Shown piece by piece: positions 28,349-36,766 of a DNA stretch of 64,000 bases. The position numbers and the translations under genes are program-made. The notes beneath the pieces are model-generated. The model made no database searches. It had not been told where the DNA came from and saw nothing but the letters and a program-made list of their open reading frames with translations. Positions within the stretch are counted from its first letter, which is position 1, and each line of letters starts with the position of its first letter. The stretch is from CAYVTM01 sp964454645 (lineage in GTDB: Bacteria > Bacteroidota > Bacteroidia > Sphingobacteriales > Sphingobacteriaceae). Where the stretch lies: contig CAYVTM010000005.1 of assembly GCA_964454645.1 (NCBI GenBank), forward strand, positions 124,001-188,000, read 5' to 3'.

Positions 28349-28761
28349 GCTGAAAAGTAAAGGACAGAAAAGTCATTTGTTTTCTTTTTAATGAATGTAA
28401 ATGGCTGTTAAGGCTGACAGAGAATTGCCTGGCTTGTAAATTTGTGCAGGGGATTTACTTTATGATTCCTTTGTATAATTTTTTCTCTGTGAAATACAAA
28501 TGTTTTACATATACAAAGAACAGGGACACTTTGCATCCTCCGCGAGAAACCTTTGCATGCTTTGCGTTTTTTTAACCGCTGAGGACACAAAGAAAAAGCA
28601 GAAACCCTTCAAAGAATATTCTTGATTATTTATGAAAAAGTAAATATGATACAATATGTATTTATTGAATACCGGCTTGCCGGCAACTTTTTGCTTTCAT
28701 CACTTAAAGAGTATATCTCAGGGTTAGCAACTGATGTCTATGCTTTGTAAGTGCCTATAAA
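28349..28761. other. 413-bp intergenic region with a common bacterial intergenic repeat
   Basis: No convincing gene. At 28526-28592 it contains the word set ACTTTGC, CCTTTGCATGCTTTGCG, TTAACCGCTGAGGACACAAAGA, which I recognise as a degenerate copy of the 'CTTTGTG...AACCGCAGAGGACACAAAG' sequence scattered in intergenic DNA of many Bacteroidota and other bacteria. A short palindrome TTGCCGGCAA is at 28677-28686. The only open frame of size on the minus strand (28408-28590) crosses the repeat and has no protein character. Confidence 0.45.
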
Positions 28762-29322
28762 TTATTTCACACGTTCCACATAATCGCCGGTACGGGTATC
28801 AATCTTTACTTTATCGCCTTCATTAATAAATAAAGGAACACGAATTTCAACTCCGTTGGAAACGGTGGCGGCTTTGGTTACGTTTGTTGCCGTATCGCCT
28901 TTTACTGCAGGTTCGGTATAAGTAATTTCCAATTCTACATGCGTGGGGGCCTGCGCCATAATCGGCTCATCACTTTCGAAAGCAATGATCAGGTTCATTC
29001 CTTCCGAAACAAAACGCGCGGAATCTCCGAATAAAAACTTAGGGATATTAAATTGCTCGAAATTTTCATTATCCATCACTACAAAGAAATCTCCATCTTC
29101 ATATAAATATTGGTAATCTTTTGTCTCTACACGGCAAATCTCTACATCTTCATCGGTACGAAAACGATACTCGACAAGTTTACCGGTTTTTACATTTCGC
29201 ATTTTTGCCTGATAAAATGCACGCAGATTTCCCGGTGTACGATGTATAAATTCTTCTACTGCCACTAAACTTCCATTGAAACGCAGCACATTTCCGGTTT
29301 TTACTTCTGATGCTTTAGCCAT
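28762..29322 (-). CDS. efp: Translation elongation factor P
   Basis: 186 residues: three beta-barrel domains (KOW-like about 1-65, OB about 66-126, C-terminal about 130-186), normal length. EF-P relieves ribosome pausing at proline runs. The modification loop, where E. coli has PGKGQAF with the lysine that is beta-lysylated, here reads TPGNLRAFYQ: Asn in the lysine place and Arg two further. So the usual Lys (EpmA type) is absent and the Arg position differs from the rhamnosylated type. The gene closes the lpx cluster and has a -7 element at 29359. Confidence 0.95.
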   Translation of the reverse strand: MAKASEVKTGNVLRFNGSLVAVEEFIHRTPGNLRAFYQAKMRNVKTGKLVEYRFRTDEDVEICRVETKDYQYLYEDGDFFVVMDNENFEQFNIPKFLFGDSARFVSEGMNLIIAFESDEPIMAQAPTHVELEITYTEPAVKGDTATNVTKAATVSNGVEIRVPLFINEGDKVKIDTRTGDYVERVK

Positions 29323-29358
29323 AGTATGGTATTATAAATCAATTCTATTAATAAGCAA

Positions 29359-29366
29359 CAAATATA
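29359..29366 (-). promoter_or_regulatory. Bacteroidota -7 element (TATATTTG) before efp
   Basis: TAnnTTTG on the minus strand, 36 bases before the efp ATG. This suggests efp can be transcribed apart from the upstream ABC/lpxA genes. Confidence 0.4.
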
Positions 29367-29389
29367 ATGAAATTACCTAAAAGAGTAAG

Positions 29390-30007
29390 CTATTTATAAT
29401 TGAGGATATTCAGTTCCTGCTTACAGAATTCATACTCATGTGCCTGATTCGAGGCAATGACAAGGGTTTTATCCATGCCGAAATCCCGTATCAAATTGCG
29501 ATACCAGTCGATACCTTGCTGATCGAGATTCGAGCAGGGCTCATCCAACAATACCAGGGAAGTATTCGAACACAAAGCCAAAATAAGCTTGAGGCGTTGC
29601 TTCATTCCGGAAGAGAAATAGCGAATTTCTTTGTCGAGTACTTTTTCGAAAGCAAGGCATTGAATTAATGTTTCTTTATTGAGTGATGAGGAATATGCTT
29701 TGAAGGAAAAATGAAAATCGATGATTTCGGAAAGTGTCATTTCTTCGGGTAGCTCGAGGTAAGGAGCAACTATGCTCAGATGTTTGTAAACATCCTCTAC
29801 CGGGAGGCTTTTCTCTTCTAAGCGATAGGAAATTTTTCCGGATGTCTGACTAAGCATTCCGGATAAAATGAGTAGTAAAGTAGATTTACCCGATCCGTTT
29901 GGGCCAAGAATAGCAGTATGTGATTGATGGAGGAAAATAAAATCCAGCTCTTTAAAAATCCATTCGCGATTGAATCGTTTGCCGATTTTATTTAATTCGA
30001 TATGCAT
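29390..30007 (-). CDS. ABC transporter ATP-binding protein
   Basis: 205 residues, one ATPase domain: Walker A GPNGSGKSTLL near residue 37, Q-loop at VAPYLELPE, signature YFSSGMKQRLKL, Walker B LVLLDEPCSNLDQQG, then ASNQAHEYEFC as the switch. It starts at the last base of the lpxA stop codon (1-bp overlap), so it is translationally coupled to lpxA. No permease lies beside it. It may power a lipid or LPS-related transporter or be a CcmA-like ATPase; sequence cannot say. Tight linkage to lpxA argues for envelope work. Confidence 0.88.
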   Translation of the reverse strand: MHIELNKIGKRFNREWIFKELDFIFLHQSHTAILGPNGSGKSTLLLILSGMLSQTSGKISYRLEEKSLPVEDVYKHLSIVAPYLELPEEMTLSEIIDFHFSFKAYSSSLNKETLIQCLAFEKVLDKEIRYFSSGMKQRLKLILALCSNTSLVLLDEPCSNLDQQGIDWYRNLIRDFGMDKTLVIASNQAHEYEFCKQELNILNYK

Positions 30008-30789
30008 TAGTCCCGGGCATATCCTTTCATAATGCCATTGTCCGAAGCGTTAATAAAATCAAGTATCTGACGTTTTAACGGTGATTCGGGAGCATCCCGT
30101 TCAACTATACTGACAGCATTGGAAATACTGAAACCACGGACATATATAGTACGATAGATATCTTCTATTTCCAAAATCATTTCATCAGTAAATCCGCGCC
30201 TTCTCAAACCAACCGAATTAATCCCTACGTATGAAATCGGTTCGCGTGCTGCTTTGGTAAAGGGAGGAACATTTTTACGAACCAGGGTACCTCCTGCTAT
30301 AAAGCTGTGCGCGCCGATACGCAAAAATTGTCCGACTGCTGCCATACCTTCAATAATTACATAATCTTCGATGGTAACATGTCCGGCAAGATTTACACTA
30401 TTAGCTAAGATAACATTATTACCCAACAGGCAATCGTGCGCAATATGCGCATAGGCCATGATAAGGCAATTGTTTCCGACAGAAGTTTTATGCTTATCGG
30501 CAGTACCTTTATTGATAGTTGCACATTCGCGCACTACTGTGTTATCACCTATTTCGGTAATGGTTTTTTCACCTTTATATTTCAAATCCTGAGGGACGGC
30601 GGATATAACAGCACCGGGAAATATTTTACAATTTTTCCCGATTCTTGCTCCATCCATAATGGTCACATTGGGGCCAATCCATGTACCTTCCCCGATAACA
30701 ACATCTTTTTGAATAGTGGCAAAGGGTTCTATAATAACATTCTCCGCAATTTGCGCTTCGGGATGTATGTTGGCTAAGGGTTGAATCAT
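30007..30789 (-). CDS. lpxA: UDP-N-acetylglucosamine acyltransferase
   Basis: 260 residues; LpxA adds a 3-hydroxyacyl chain to UDP-GlcNAc, first step of lipid A. The left-handed beta-helix of hexapeptide repeats runs over about 1-190, starting IHPEAQIAENVIIEPFATI. The catalytic His is in MAYAHIAHDCLLGNNV and the acyl-length region is in NLAGHVTIEDYVIIEGMAAV. The C-terminal helices end with GIMKGYARD. It starts 7 bp after the lpxC/fabZ stop, so is part of that operon. Confidence 0.96.
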   Translation of the reverse strand: MIQPLANIHPEAQIAENVIIEPFATIQKDVVIGEGTWIGPNVTIMDGARIGKNCKIFPGAVISAVPQDLKYKGEKTITEIGDNTVVRECATINKGTADKHKTSVGNNCLIMAYAHIAHDCLLGNNVILANSVNLAGHVTIEDYVIIEGMAAVGQFLRIGAHSFIAGGTLVRKNVPPFTKAAREPISYVGINSVGLRRRGFTDEMILEIEDIYRTIYVRGFSISNAVSIVERDAPESPLKRQILDFINASDNGIMKGYARD

Positions 30790-30796
30790 TCTATTA

Positions 30797-32194
30797 TCAG
30801 CTTTTCTTAGATATTTGTGCCATTAGTTCTGCTTCCATAACAATTTTATCTCCTACAAAGGCGGTACCTTTCATTTGGCAAATACCCCGGCGAATAGGAG
30901 CTATTAAATCGCATCTAAATATAAGGGTATCGCCCGGTAATACCTTATCCTTGAAACGGGCATTTTCAATTTTCATAAAATAAGTCCAGTAATTCTCCGG
31001 ATCGGGAACAGTATTCAATACCAGAATTCCTCCTGTTTGTGCCATTGCTTCAATCTGCAAAACACCCGGCATTACAGGGTTTCCGGGGAAGTGTCCCCGG
31101 AAAAAATCCTCGTTCATCGTAACATTCTTCACCCCCACCACATGATTGCTTGTCAGTTCGATAATTTTATCAATCAATAAAAAGGGTTGGCGGTGAGGAA
31201 GGATCTTCATGATATCGTTGACATCGTAGATCGGTGTATCATTCGGATTGTAAACAGGAATATTTTTCTTAGCTCTTTCTTTTTTAATCAGCGCTTTGAT
31301 TTTTTTAGCAAAGGCTACGTTTGCCGCATGTCCCGGACGGGCTGCCATGATATGTCCTTTCAAAGGCATCCCTACTAAGGCTAAATCTCCGATTACATCC
31401 AATAATTTATGTCTTGCCGGTTCATTTTGCTGACGCAATTCCGCATTATTTAAAATACCTTCCTTAGCTACTTCTATTTTTTCACGGTTGAATAGTTTTG
31501 CCAGATGGCTTAACTCTTCACTGCTTACTACTTTATCCACTACGACAATCGCATTGTTTAAATCTCCTCCTTTTATCAGATTATGTTTTAACAACATCTC
31601 TAATTCGTGCAGGAAACAGAAAGTACGGCAAGAAGCAATCTCTTCTTTAAACTCGTTGATGCCGGTAATGGCAGCATGTTGAGAGCCCAAAACCGGTGAG
31701 TTATAATCCACCATAACGGTTAAACGATAATCATCCAGATAAGGCATGGCGATCATCTCTACCTGGCGGTCGGATTCCGAATAATGAATATTATTAGGGA
31801 TTACAAAATATTCCCGATCGGCTTCTTGTTGTTCTATTCCGGCCTTTTCGAGTGCCTCGATAAACTGGATTGAACTTCCATCCATAATGGGAGTTTCCGG
31901 AGCATCCAATTCGATTAACACATTATCAATTTCTAATCCTGCTAAAGCAGCCAAAGTATGCTCAATGGTTGATACACTGGCACCATTTTGTGTAATGGTA
32001 GTACCACGGGAAGTATCCGTAACATTATCTACATCTGCGTCGATGATCGGTGCTCCCGGTAAATCAATACGTTGAAATTTATAGCCATGATTTTCCGGTG
32101 CCGGTTTAAAAGTGAGCTTTACCTTTTTCCCTGTATGCAAACCCACTCCTTCAATCGTTATAGGGGCTTTAATGGTCGTTTGTTTTACGTTCAT
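30797..32194 (-). CDS. lpxC/fabZ: Bifunctional LpxC deacetylase / FabZ dehydratase
   Basis: 465 residues from the ATG at 32194; a TTG two codons upstream is less likely. Residues 1-300 are LpxC, which removes acetyl from UDP-3-O-acyl-GlcNAc with zinc: EHTLAALAGLEIDNVLIE (zinc His), GGDLNNAIVV and RHKLLDVIGDLALVG (zinc His and Asp). Residues about 320-465 are FabZ, 3-hydroxyacyl-ACP dehydratase: LPHRQPFLLIDKI, catalytic His in HFPGNPVMPGVLQIEAMAQ. This fusion is typical of Bacteroidota and links lipid A commitment to fatty-acid elongation. A promoter with both boxes lies upstream at 32214-32244. Confidence 0.97.
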   Translation of the reverse strand: MNVKQTTIKAPITIEGVGLHTGKKVKLTFKPAPENHGYKFQRIDLPGAPIIDADVDNVTDTSRGTTITQNGASVSTIEHTLAALAGLEIDNVLIELDAPETPIMDGSSIQFIEALEKAGIEQQEADREYFVIPNNIHYSESDRQVEMIAMPYLDDYRLTVMVDYNSPVLGSQHAAITGINEFKEEIASCRTFCFLHELEMLLKHNLIKGGDLNNAIVVVDKVVSSEELSHLAKLFNREKIEVAKEGILNNAELRQQNEPARHKLLDVIGDLALVGMPLKGHIMAARPGHAANVAFAKKIKALIKKERAKKNIPVYNPNDTPIYDVNDIMKILPHRQPFLLIDKIIELTSNHVVGVKNVTMNEDFFRGHFPGNPVMPGVLQIEAMAQTGGILVLNTVPDPENYWTYFMKIENARFKDKVLPGDTLIFRCDLIAPIRRGICQMKGTAFVGDKIVMEAELMAQISKKS

Positions 32195-32213
32195 TTCCAA
32201 TTAAACTTGAGCG

Positions 32214-32244
32214 CAAATGTATTCAGAAAGATGGGGAATGCAAA
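32214..32244 (-). promoter_or_regulatory. Complete Bacteroidota promoter of lpxC/fabZ
   Basis: On the minus strand TTTG (-33, at 32241-32244) is followed by 19 bases and TACATTTG (-7, at 32214-32221). The spacing is the consensus for the Bacteroidota housekeeping sigma factor. The expected start of the mRNA is about 10-15 bases before the ATG at 32194. Confidence 0.65.
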
Positions 32245-32256
32245 ATCTTTGAAAAC

Positions 32257-33300
32257 TTAAAGGGTGGTTTGCTTTAAATCACGCAATAATTGCTCGAGTT
32301 CTTCGATCTTCTTTTCGAGATCGGGAAGCCTCCGGTAAACAGCCTGCATCTTTAAAGAATCCCGGAATGGAGATACCGGAGCCCCATTCCATTGCTTGTT
32401 TTCTTCGGTTATCGATTTGGAAATTCCCGACTTTGCGTTTATCTGGGAGCCCTTAGCAATGGTGATATGCCCTACAATGCCTACCTGCCCGCCAATGATA
32501 CATTGCTCACCTACTTTTGTACTACCGGAAATTCCTGATTGAGAGGCAATAACAGTATTCTCCCCGATCTCTACATTGTGGGCAATCTGGATGAGATTGT
32601 CTAATTTAACCCCTTTATGAATAATCGTTGAACCGATGGTAGCCCGATCGATAGAGGTATTTGACCCGATTTCCACATTGTCTTCGATAACCACATTACC
32701 AATCTGCGCAACTTTTTGATAAGAACCGTCTGCTTGCGGGGCAAAGCCGAAACCATCGGAGCCAATAACGCATCCCGAATGGATAATGACATTCTTCCCG
32801 ATAACACAATCGGAATAAATTTTTACCCCCGAAAAAAGGGTCGTATTATCGGCGATAAATACATTATCCCCAATATAAGTCTGCGGGTAAATCTTCACGT
32901 TATCCCCGATTACCACATCCTTACCGATATAAGCGAAGGCTCCTACATAACAATCTTTGCCCATCTGCACACTTGAACTTATATAATTAGGTTCTTCAAT
33001 GCCTTTCTTATTTAATTTGATAGTATTGTATTTTTCTAATAAAATGGAAAATGCAGTATAAGGGTTATCGACTCTTATTAAAGTAGCATTAACAGGTTTC
33101 TCCAGTTCCAGATTTTTATTGATAATAACAACCGATGCTCTCGTAGTATAAAGATAAGGCTCATATTTTGGATTGGATAAAAAAGATAATGAACCTATCC
33201 TCCCTTCTTCGATTTTAGATAATGTATTAACAACTTCGTTAGGATTACCCTCCAGCTCTCCATTCAGTAATACACAAATTTCAGTTGCAGTAAATTGCAT
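32257..33300 (-). CDS. lpxD: UDP-3-O-(3-hydroxyacyl)glucosamine N-acyltransferase
   Basis: 347 residues, normal for LpxD, which adds the second acyl chain in lipid A synthesis. An N-terminal uridine-binding domain (about 1-100, with GSLSFLSNPKYEPYL) is followed by hexapeptide repeats (about 110-310, such as IGDNVKIYPQTYIGDNV) and a C-terminal helix. The catalytic His is in IAHNVEIGENTVIASQ. Its promoter at 33305-33335 lies so close to the ATG that the mRNA would be almost leaderless. It is the first gene of the lpx block. Confidence 0.96.
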   Translation of the reverse strand: MQFTATEICVLLNGELEGNPNEVVNTLSKIEEGRIGSLSFLSNPKYEPYLYTTRASVVIINKNLELEKPVNATLIRVDNPYTAFSILLEKYNTIKLNKKGIEEPNYISSSVQMGKDCYVGAFAYIGKDVVIGDNVKIYPQTYIGDNVFIADNTTLFSGVKIYSDCVIGKNVIIHSGCVIGSDGFGFAPQADGSYQKVAQIGNVVIEDNVEIGSNTSIDRATIGSTIIHKGVKLDNLIQIAHNVEIGENTVIASQSGISGSTKVGEQCIIGGQVGIVGHITIAKGSQINAKSGISKSITEENKQWNGAPVSPFRDSLKMQAVYRRLPDLEKKIEELEQLLRDLKQTTL

Positions 33301-33304
33301 TATA

Positions 33305-33335
33305 CAAAGTTAATTTTATCTATTAAAGCTACAAA
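33305..33335 (-). promoter_or_regulatory. Complete Bacteroidota promoter of lpxD, adjoining the start codon
   Basis: On the minus strand TTTG (33332-33335), 19 bases, TAACTTTG (33305-33312). Both boxes and spacing are consensus. The -7 element ends 4 bases before the A of the lpxD ATG (33300). Confidence 0.6.
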
Positions 33336-33375
33336 TTTAACAAAGATTAAAAAAAAATCCTGTTTTTAGCAAGAC

Positions 33376-34608
33376 TTAATTTATCGGAATCTCTTTCGGT
33401 GTGCATAAAAAGTACTTTTCGACCGTTTTCGAAAGGGCTTCTAAATTCAGATTATCCGAAGCATCAGTAATATCCATCAGGCCTACAGACTTTATCCATA
33501 TATTTATCGGGCCAATATCGGCACTGTAGGCATTGTTTCGAATGACGCCATCAAAAACAAAATAAGATGCTTCTTCCCGGCCGATATCCTTTATCCGGGC
33601 AACTTTTTCTTTATAGTCGGAGATGGTTTTCATATTGAAAGCTTGCCTGGAGATTGTTATTGCATATAATTTTCGTTCGATGAAACCTTTGCTCAGTTCT
33701 GCCAACACTTTGTCACTATCCTTTATCCATACTTTTATCGATGAATAAATATCATGATCGTCGAGTAAAGCGAAAGTATTCAGATAAGCAATATCCGAAC
33801 GGAACTCATCCATCCCGATTTGTTGCTTTAAAAATACCGAAAGTGCCGGTACTGCAAACAATTCCCTGCCTTGCATAGAAAGTTCCTGAGCTCTTTGTAA
33901 TATTTTTATTAACATCTGCTCAGCCGCGATGACGGTCTTGTGCAAATACACTTGCCAGTACATCAATCGGCGTGCAATCAAAAACTTCTCAATCGAATAA
34001 ATCCCTTTTTCTTCAACTACCAGCTGATCATTTACGACATTCAACATTTTCAGAATGCGATCAGAGCTGATCACTCCTTCCGATACGCCTGTGAAGAAAC
34101 TGTCTCTGTTCAGATAATCCATACGGTCCATATCTAATTGCCCCGACACCAGCTGATGCAAGAATTTTTTTTCATAACGATCCTGAAAGATACAAATGGC
34201 TAAGTCAAGCCTCCCTTTAAACTCTTTATTGAGCTGCTCCATAAAGAGCAAGGAAAGTTCTTCATGATGGATATTCGGAACAATACAATTTTCGAGCGCA
34301 TGCGAAAAAGGACCATGCCCTATGTCGTGCAGAAGTATGGCTATGGTTACTGCTTCGGCTTCTTCCTTGCTTATCTCAACATCTTTATTCTTTAAAGTTT
34401 CCAAGGCAATACCCATCAAATGCATCGCTCCCAGAGCATGATGAAAGCGTGTATGCAAAGCTCCCGGATAAACGAGATGCGTCATTCCCAACTGTTTAAT
34501 ATTTCGTAAGCGTTGGAAATAAGGGTGTTCAATTAAATCGAAGATGATTTCATAAGGGATACTTATAAAACCATATACCGGGTCATTAAATATTTTTTTC
34601 TTGTTCAC
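33376..34608 (-). CDS. HD-domain phosphohydrolase
   Basis: 410 residues. The HD metal motif is complete: RFHHALGAMHLMGIA (first His), ILLHDIGHGPFSHALE (His-Asp pair) and MDRMDYLNRD (last Asp). The arrangement is that of the dGTPase/SAMHD1-like branch of HD proteins; relatives hydrolyse nucleotides, but the substrate here is unknown. The start is GTG at 34608 (MNKKKIFNDPVYGFI). It is divergent from porX and followed on its strand by lpxD 76 bp later, so it may be transcribed ahead of the lipid A genes. Confidence 0.88.
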   Translation of the reverse strand: MNKKKIFNDPVYGFISIPYEIIFDLIEHPYFQRLRNIKQLGMTHLVYPGALHTRFHHALGAMHLMGIALETLKNKDVEISKEEAEAVTIAILLHDIGHGPFSHALENCIVPNIHHEELSLLFMEQLNKEFKGRLDLAICIFQDRYEKKFLHQLVSGQLDMDRMDYLNRDSFFTGVSEGVISSDRILKMLNVVNDQLVVEEKGIYSIEKFLIARRLMYWQVYLHKTVIAAEQMLIKILQRAQELSMQGRELFAVPALSVFLKQQIGMDEFRSDIAYLNTFALLDDHDIYSSIKVWIKDSDKVLAELSKGFIERKLYAITISRQAFNMKTISDYKEKVARIKDIGREEASYFVFDGVIRNNAYSADIGPINIWIKSVGLMDITDASDNLNLEALSKTVEKYFLCTPKEIPIN

Positions 34609-34698
34609 GCGTGTTCAGATACTATTTCGCCTACAAATTTGTTATTTTTAACAACGATTAAAAACAATTGCTCTTTTAGGGAGCTAATATCTGAAAAA

Positions 34699-36249
34699 AT
34701 GCAAGAAACTACGATACTTTGGGCAGATGATGAAATTGATTTATTAAAACCCCATGTTTTATTTTTAAATGATAAAGGATACAAAGTAAAAACAGTAACC
34801 AACGGAAGCGATGCGCTCGACCTGATAAAAACGGAAAGCTTTGATATCATTTTTCTGGATGAGAACATGCCGGGTTTGAGCGGTTTAGAAACTCTGGCTG
34901 AAATAAAAAATATCAATTCCGATTTACCGGTAGTACTCATTACCAAAAACGAAGAAGAATACCTGATGGAAGATGCCATCGGCAGTAAAATTGCCGATTA
35001 CCTGATTAAGCCTGTCAATCCCAAACAAATCCTGTTAACCATCAAAAAGATTATCGATAACAAACGTTTGGTAACCGAAAAAACAACTTCGGCCTATCAG
35101 CAAGAATTTCGGAATCTCGGTATGGCTTTAAATGAGGTCCATAACCTGAAAGAATGGACCGAAGTATACCGCAAGCTTATTTATTGGGAGCTCGAACTGG
35201 AAAAGTTAGAAGACGCGGGAATGCATGAAATACTTACTATGCAGAAATCGGAAGCCAATGCGCTGTTTTCTAAATTCATCGAAAAAAATTACACCTCTTT
35301 TTTACAAAAAACCGATGAGGGTTTAATCTTATCGCATAACCTGATGCGCAAAAAAGTCCTGCCCTTAGTCGATGAAAAAACACCGGTATTTTTTATTCTG
35401 GTCGACAATCTTCGTTATGATCAATGGAAAATTATTAACCCTTTGATTACCGAATATTTTCGAATGGAAGAAGAAGATAGTTATCTCAGCATTTTACCAA
35501 CGGCAACTCAGTATGCCCGTAATGCAATTTTTTCGGGATTACTACCGACTGAGATGGAAAAGCGTTTTCCTAAATTATGGAAAAACGATGAAGAGGAGGG
35601 CGGAAAAAATTTACATGAAAATGAATTCTTCGCCGATCAATTGCAACGTTTAAGAAAAAATTTCAAGTACTCATATACCAAAGTAATCAGCGGCGATGAT
35701 GGAAAAAATCTGGTAGAATCTATTCATTCCATGTTTAAGAATCCGATAAATATTATCGTCTATAATTTTGTGGATATGCTTTCACATGCCCGAACAGAGA
35801 TGGAACTGATCCGTGAATTAGCTCCGGATGAGGCGGCTTATCGTTCGCTTACCTATTCCTGGCTCGAACATTCCCCTTTGCTGGAAGCTTTGAAAAAAAT
35901 TGCTCAACGTCGGGCAAAGCTTATAATTACTACCGATCATGGCACTATACGTGTAAAAAATCCGAGTAAAGTAATCGGCGACCGAAGCGTAAATTCAAAC
36001 CTGAGATATAAACAAGGAAGGAATCTGAACTATCAACCTAAAGATGTTTTGGAGATAAAAAATCCGGCAGATGCTTTTCTTCCAAGAGTAAATCTGAGTC
36101 AGACATTTATCTTTGCAAAAGAGGATTTTTATTTTGTTTATCCCAACAACTATAATCATTTCGTAAACTTCTTTAATAATACTTTTCAGCATGGTGGAAT
36201 TTCTTTGGAGGAGATGATTATTCCATTCGCTGTATATAGCAGTAAGTAG
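34699..36249 (+). CDS. porX: PorX: response regulator with PglZ/alkaline-phosphatase-type domain
   Basis: 516 residues from the ATG at 34699; the reading frame extends 20 codons upstream without family likeness. A CheY-like receiver (about 1-125) has the phosphoacceptor Asp about 54 (IIFLDENMPG) and Lys in YLIKPVNPKQ. A helical linker (about 130-200, RNLGMALNEVHNLKEW) precedes the PglZ domain (about 205-516) with metal residues in ILVDNLRYDQW, MLSHART and TTDHGTIRV. PorX pairs with the kinase PorY to regulate type IX secretion genes and its effector domain is a phosphodiesterase acting on oligonucleotides. The kinase is not in this window. tsaE follows after 3 bp. Confidence 0.93.
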   Translation: MQETTILWADDEIDLLKPHVLFLNDKGYKVKTVTNGSDALDLIKTESFDIIFLDENMPGLSGLETLAEIKNINSDLPVVLITKNEEEYLMEDAIGSKIADYLIKPVNPKQILLTIKKIIDNKRLVTEKTTSAYQQEFRNLGMALNEVHNLKEWTEVYRKLIYWELELEKLEDAGMHEILTMQKSEANALFSKFIEKNYTSFLQKTDEGLILSHNLMRKKVLPLVDEKTPVFFILVDNLRYDQWKIINPLITEYFRMEEEDSYLSILPTATQYARNAIFSGLLPTEMEKRFPKLWKNDEEEGGKNLHENEFFADQLQRLRKNFKYSYTKVISGDDGKNLVESIHSMFKNPINIIVYNFVDMLSHARTEMELIRELAPDEAAYRSLTYSWLEHSPLLEALKKIAQRRAKLIITTDHGTIRVKNPSKVIGDRSVNSNLRYKQGRNLNYQPKDVLEIKNPADAFLPRVNLSQTFIFAKEDFYFVYPNNYNHFVNFFNNTFQHGGISLEEMIIPFAVYSSK

Positions 36250-36252
36250 TAT

Positions 36253-36678
36253 ATGAATGTATATAAGGCTCAACAGGAATCGGATTTACTAAACATAGCA
36301 AAAGCATTGATTGCCTATGCGGACGATACAAGGGTTATTGTATTGAACGGAGCGATGGGGGCAGGTAAAACTACTTTTGTACGCTATATCTGTAATGCTC
36401 TGGATTCGGATGATGAAGCGAGCAGTCCGACCTTTTCCCTGGTAAACGAATATCGCTCGAATGCAGGGCCTATTTATCATTTCGATTTTTATCGTATCCA
36501 TTCGGAAGAAGAGGCATTGGATATCGGTATCGAAGATTATTTGTACAGCGGCTTCTACTGTTTAATCGAATGGGCTGAAAAAATCCCGCATCTGCTACCT
36601 CAAAACTATGTATCTGTTGCTATAGAAATACTTAATGATCAACAACGCAGTTTTCGTTTTTTCCGGCAAGAAAGATAA
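36253..36678 (+). CDS. tsaE: tRNA threonylcarbamoyladenosine synthesis ATPase TsaE
   Basis: 141 residues. TsaE (YjeE) is the ATPase partner of TsaD/TsaB in making t6A37 on ANN-decoding tRNAs. Walker A LNGAMGAGKTTFVRYI, the switch segment ASSPTFSLVNEYRS, and IYHFDFYRI with LIEWAEKIPHLLP are all characteristic and complete. It begins 3 bp after porX, so the two share an mRNA; this porX-tsaE link is conserved in my recollection of Bacteroidota genomes. Confidence 0.95.
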   Translation: MNVYKAQQESDLLNIAKALIAYADDTRVIVLNGAMGAGKTTFVRYICNALDSDDEASSPTFSLVNEYRSNAGPIYHFDFYRIHSEEEALDIGIEDYLYSGFYCLIEWAEKIPHLLPQNYVSVAIEILNDQQRSFRFFRQER

Positions 36679-36766
36679 CAGCCTGACAGTTCTCCATGCA
36701 GATTAAAATTTCTGTTTATCAATTTCTAAAAATTTAGTACCTTGCTGTTCCTAAGCATCTGAACGA

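Noticed and set aside
28408..28590. 60-codon frame on the minus strand
   Set aside because: It crosses a non-coding repeat, has irregular Cys/Lys composition and no promoter.
34605..34979. 124-codon minus-strand frame opposite porX
   Set aside because: Shadow of the receiver domain, Ser-rich without domain character.
36737..36745. TACCTTG as a -7 element for ald
   Set aside because: It has one T fewer than consensus and no -33 box, so I did not list it.
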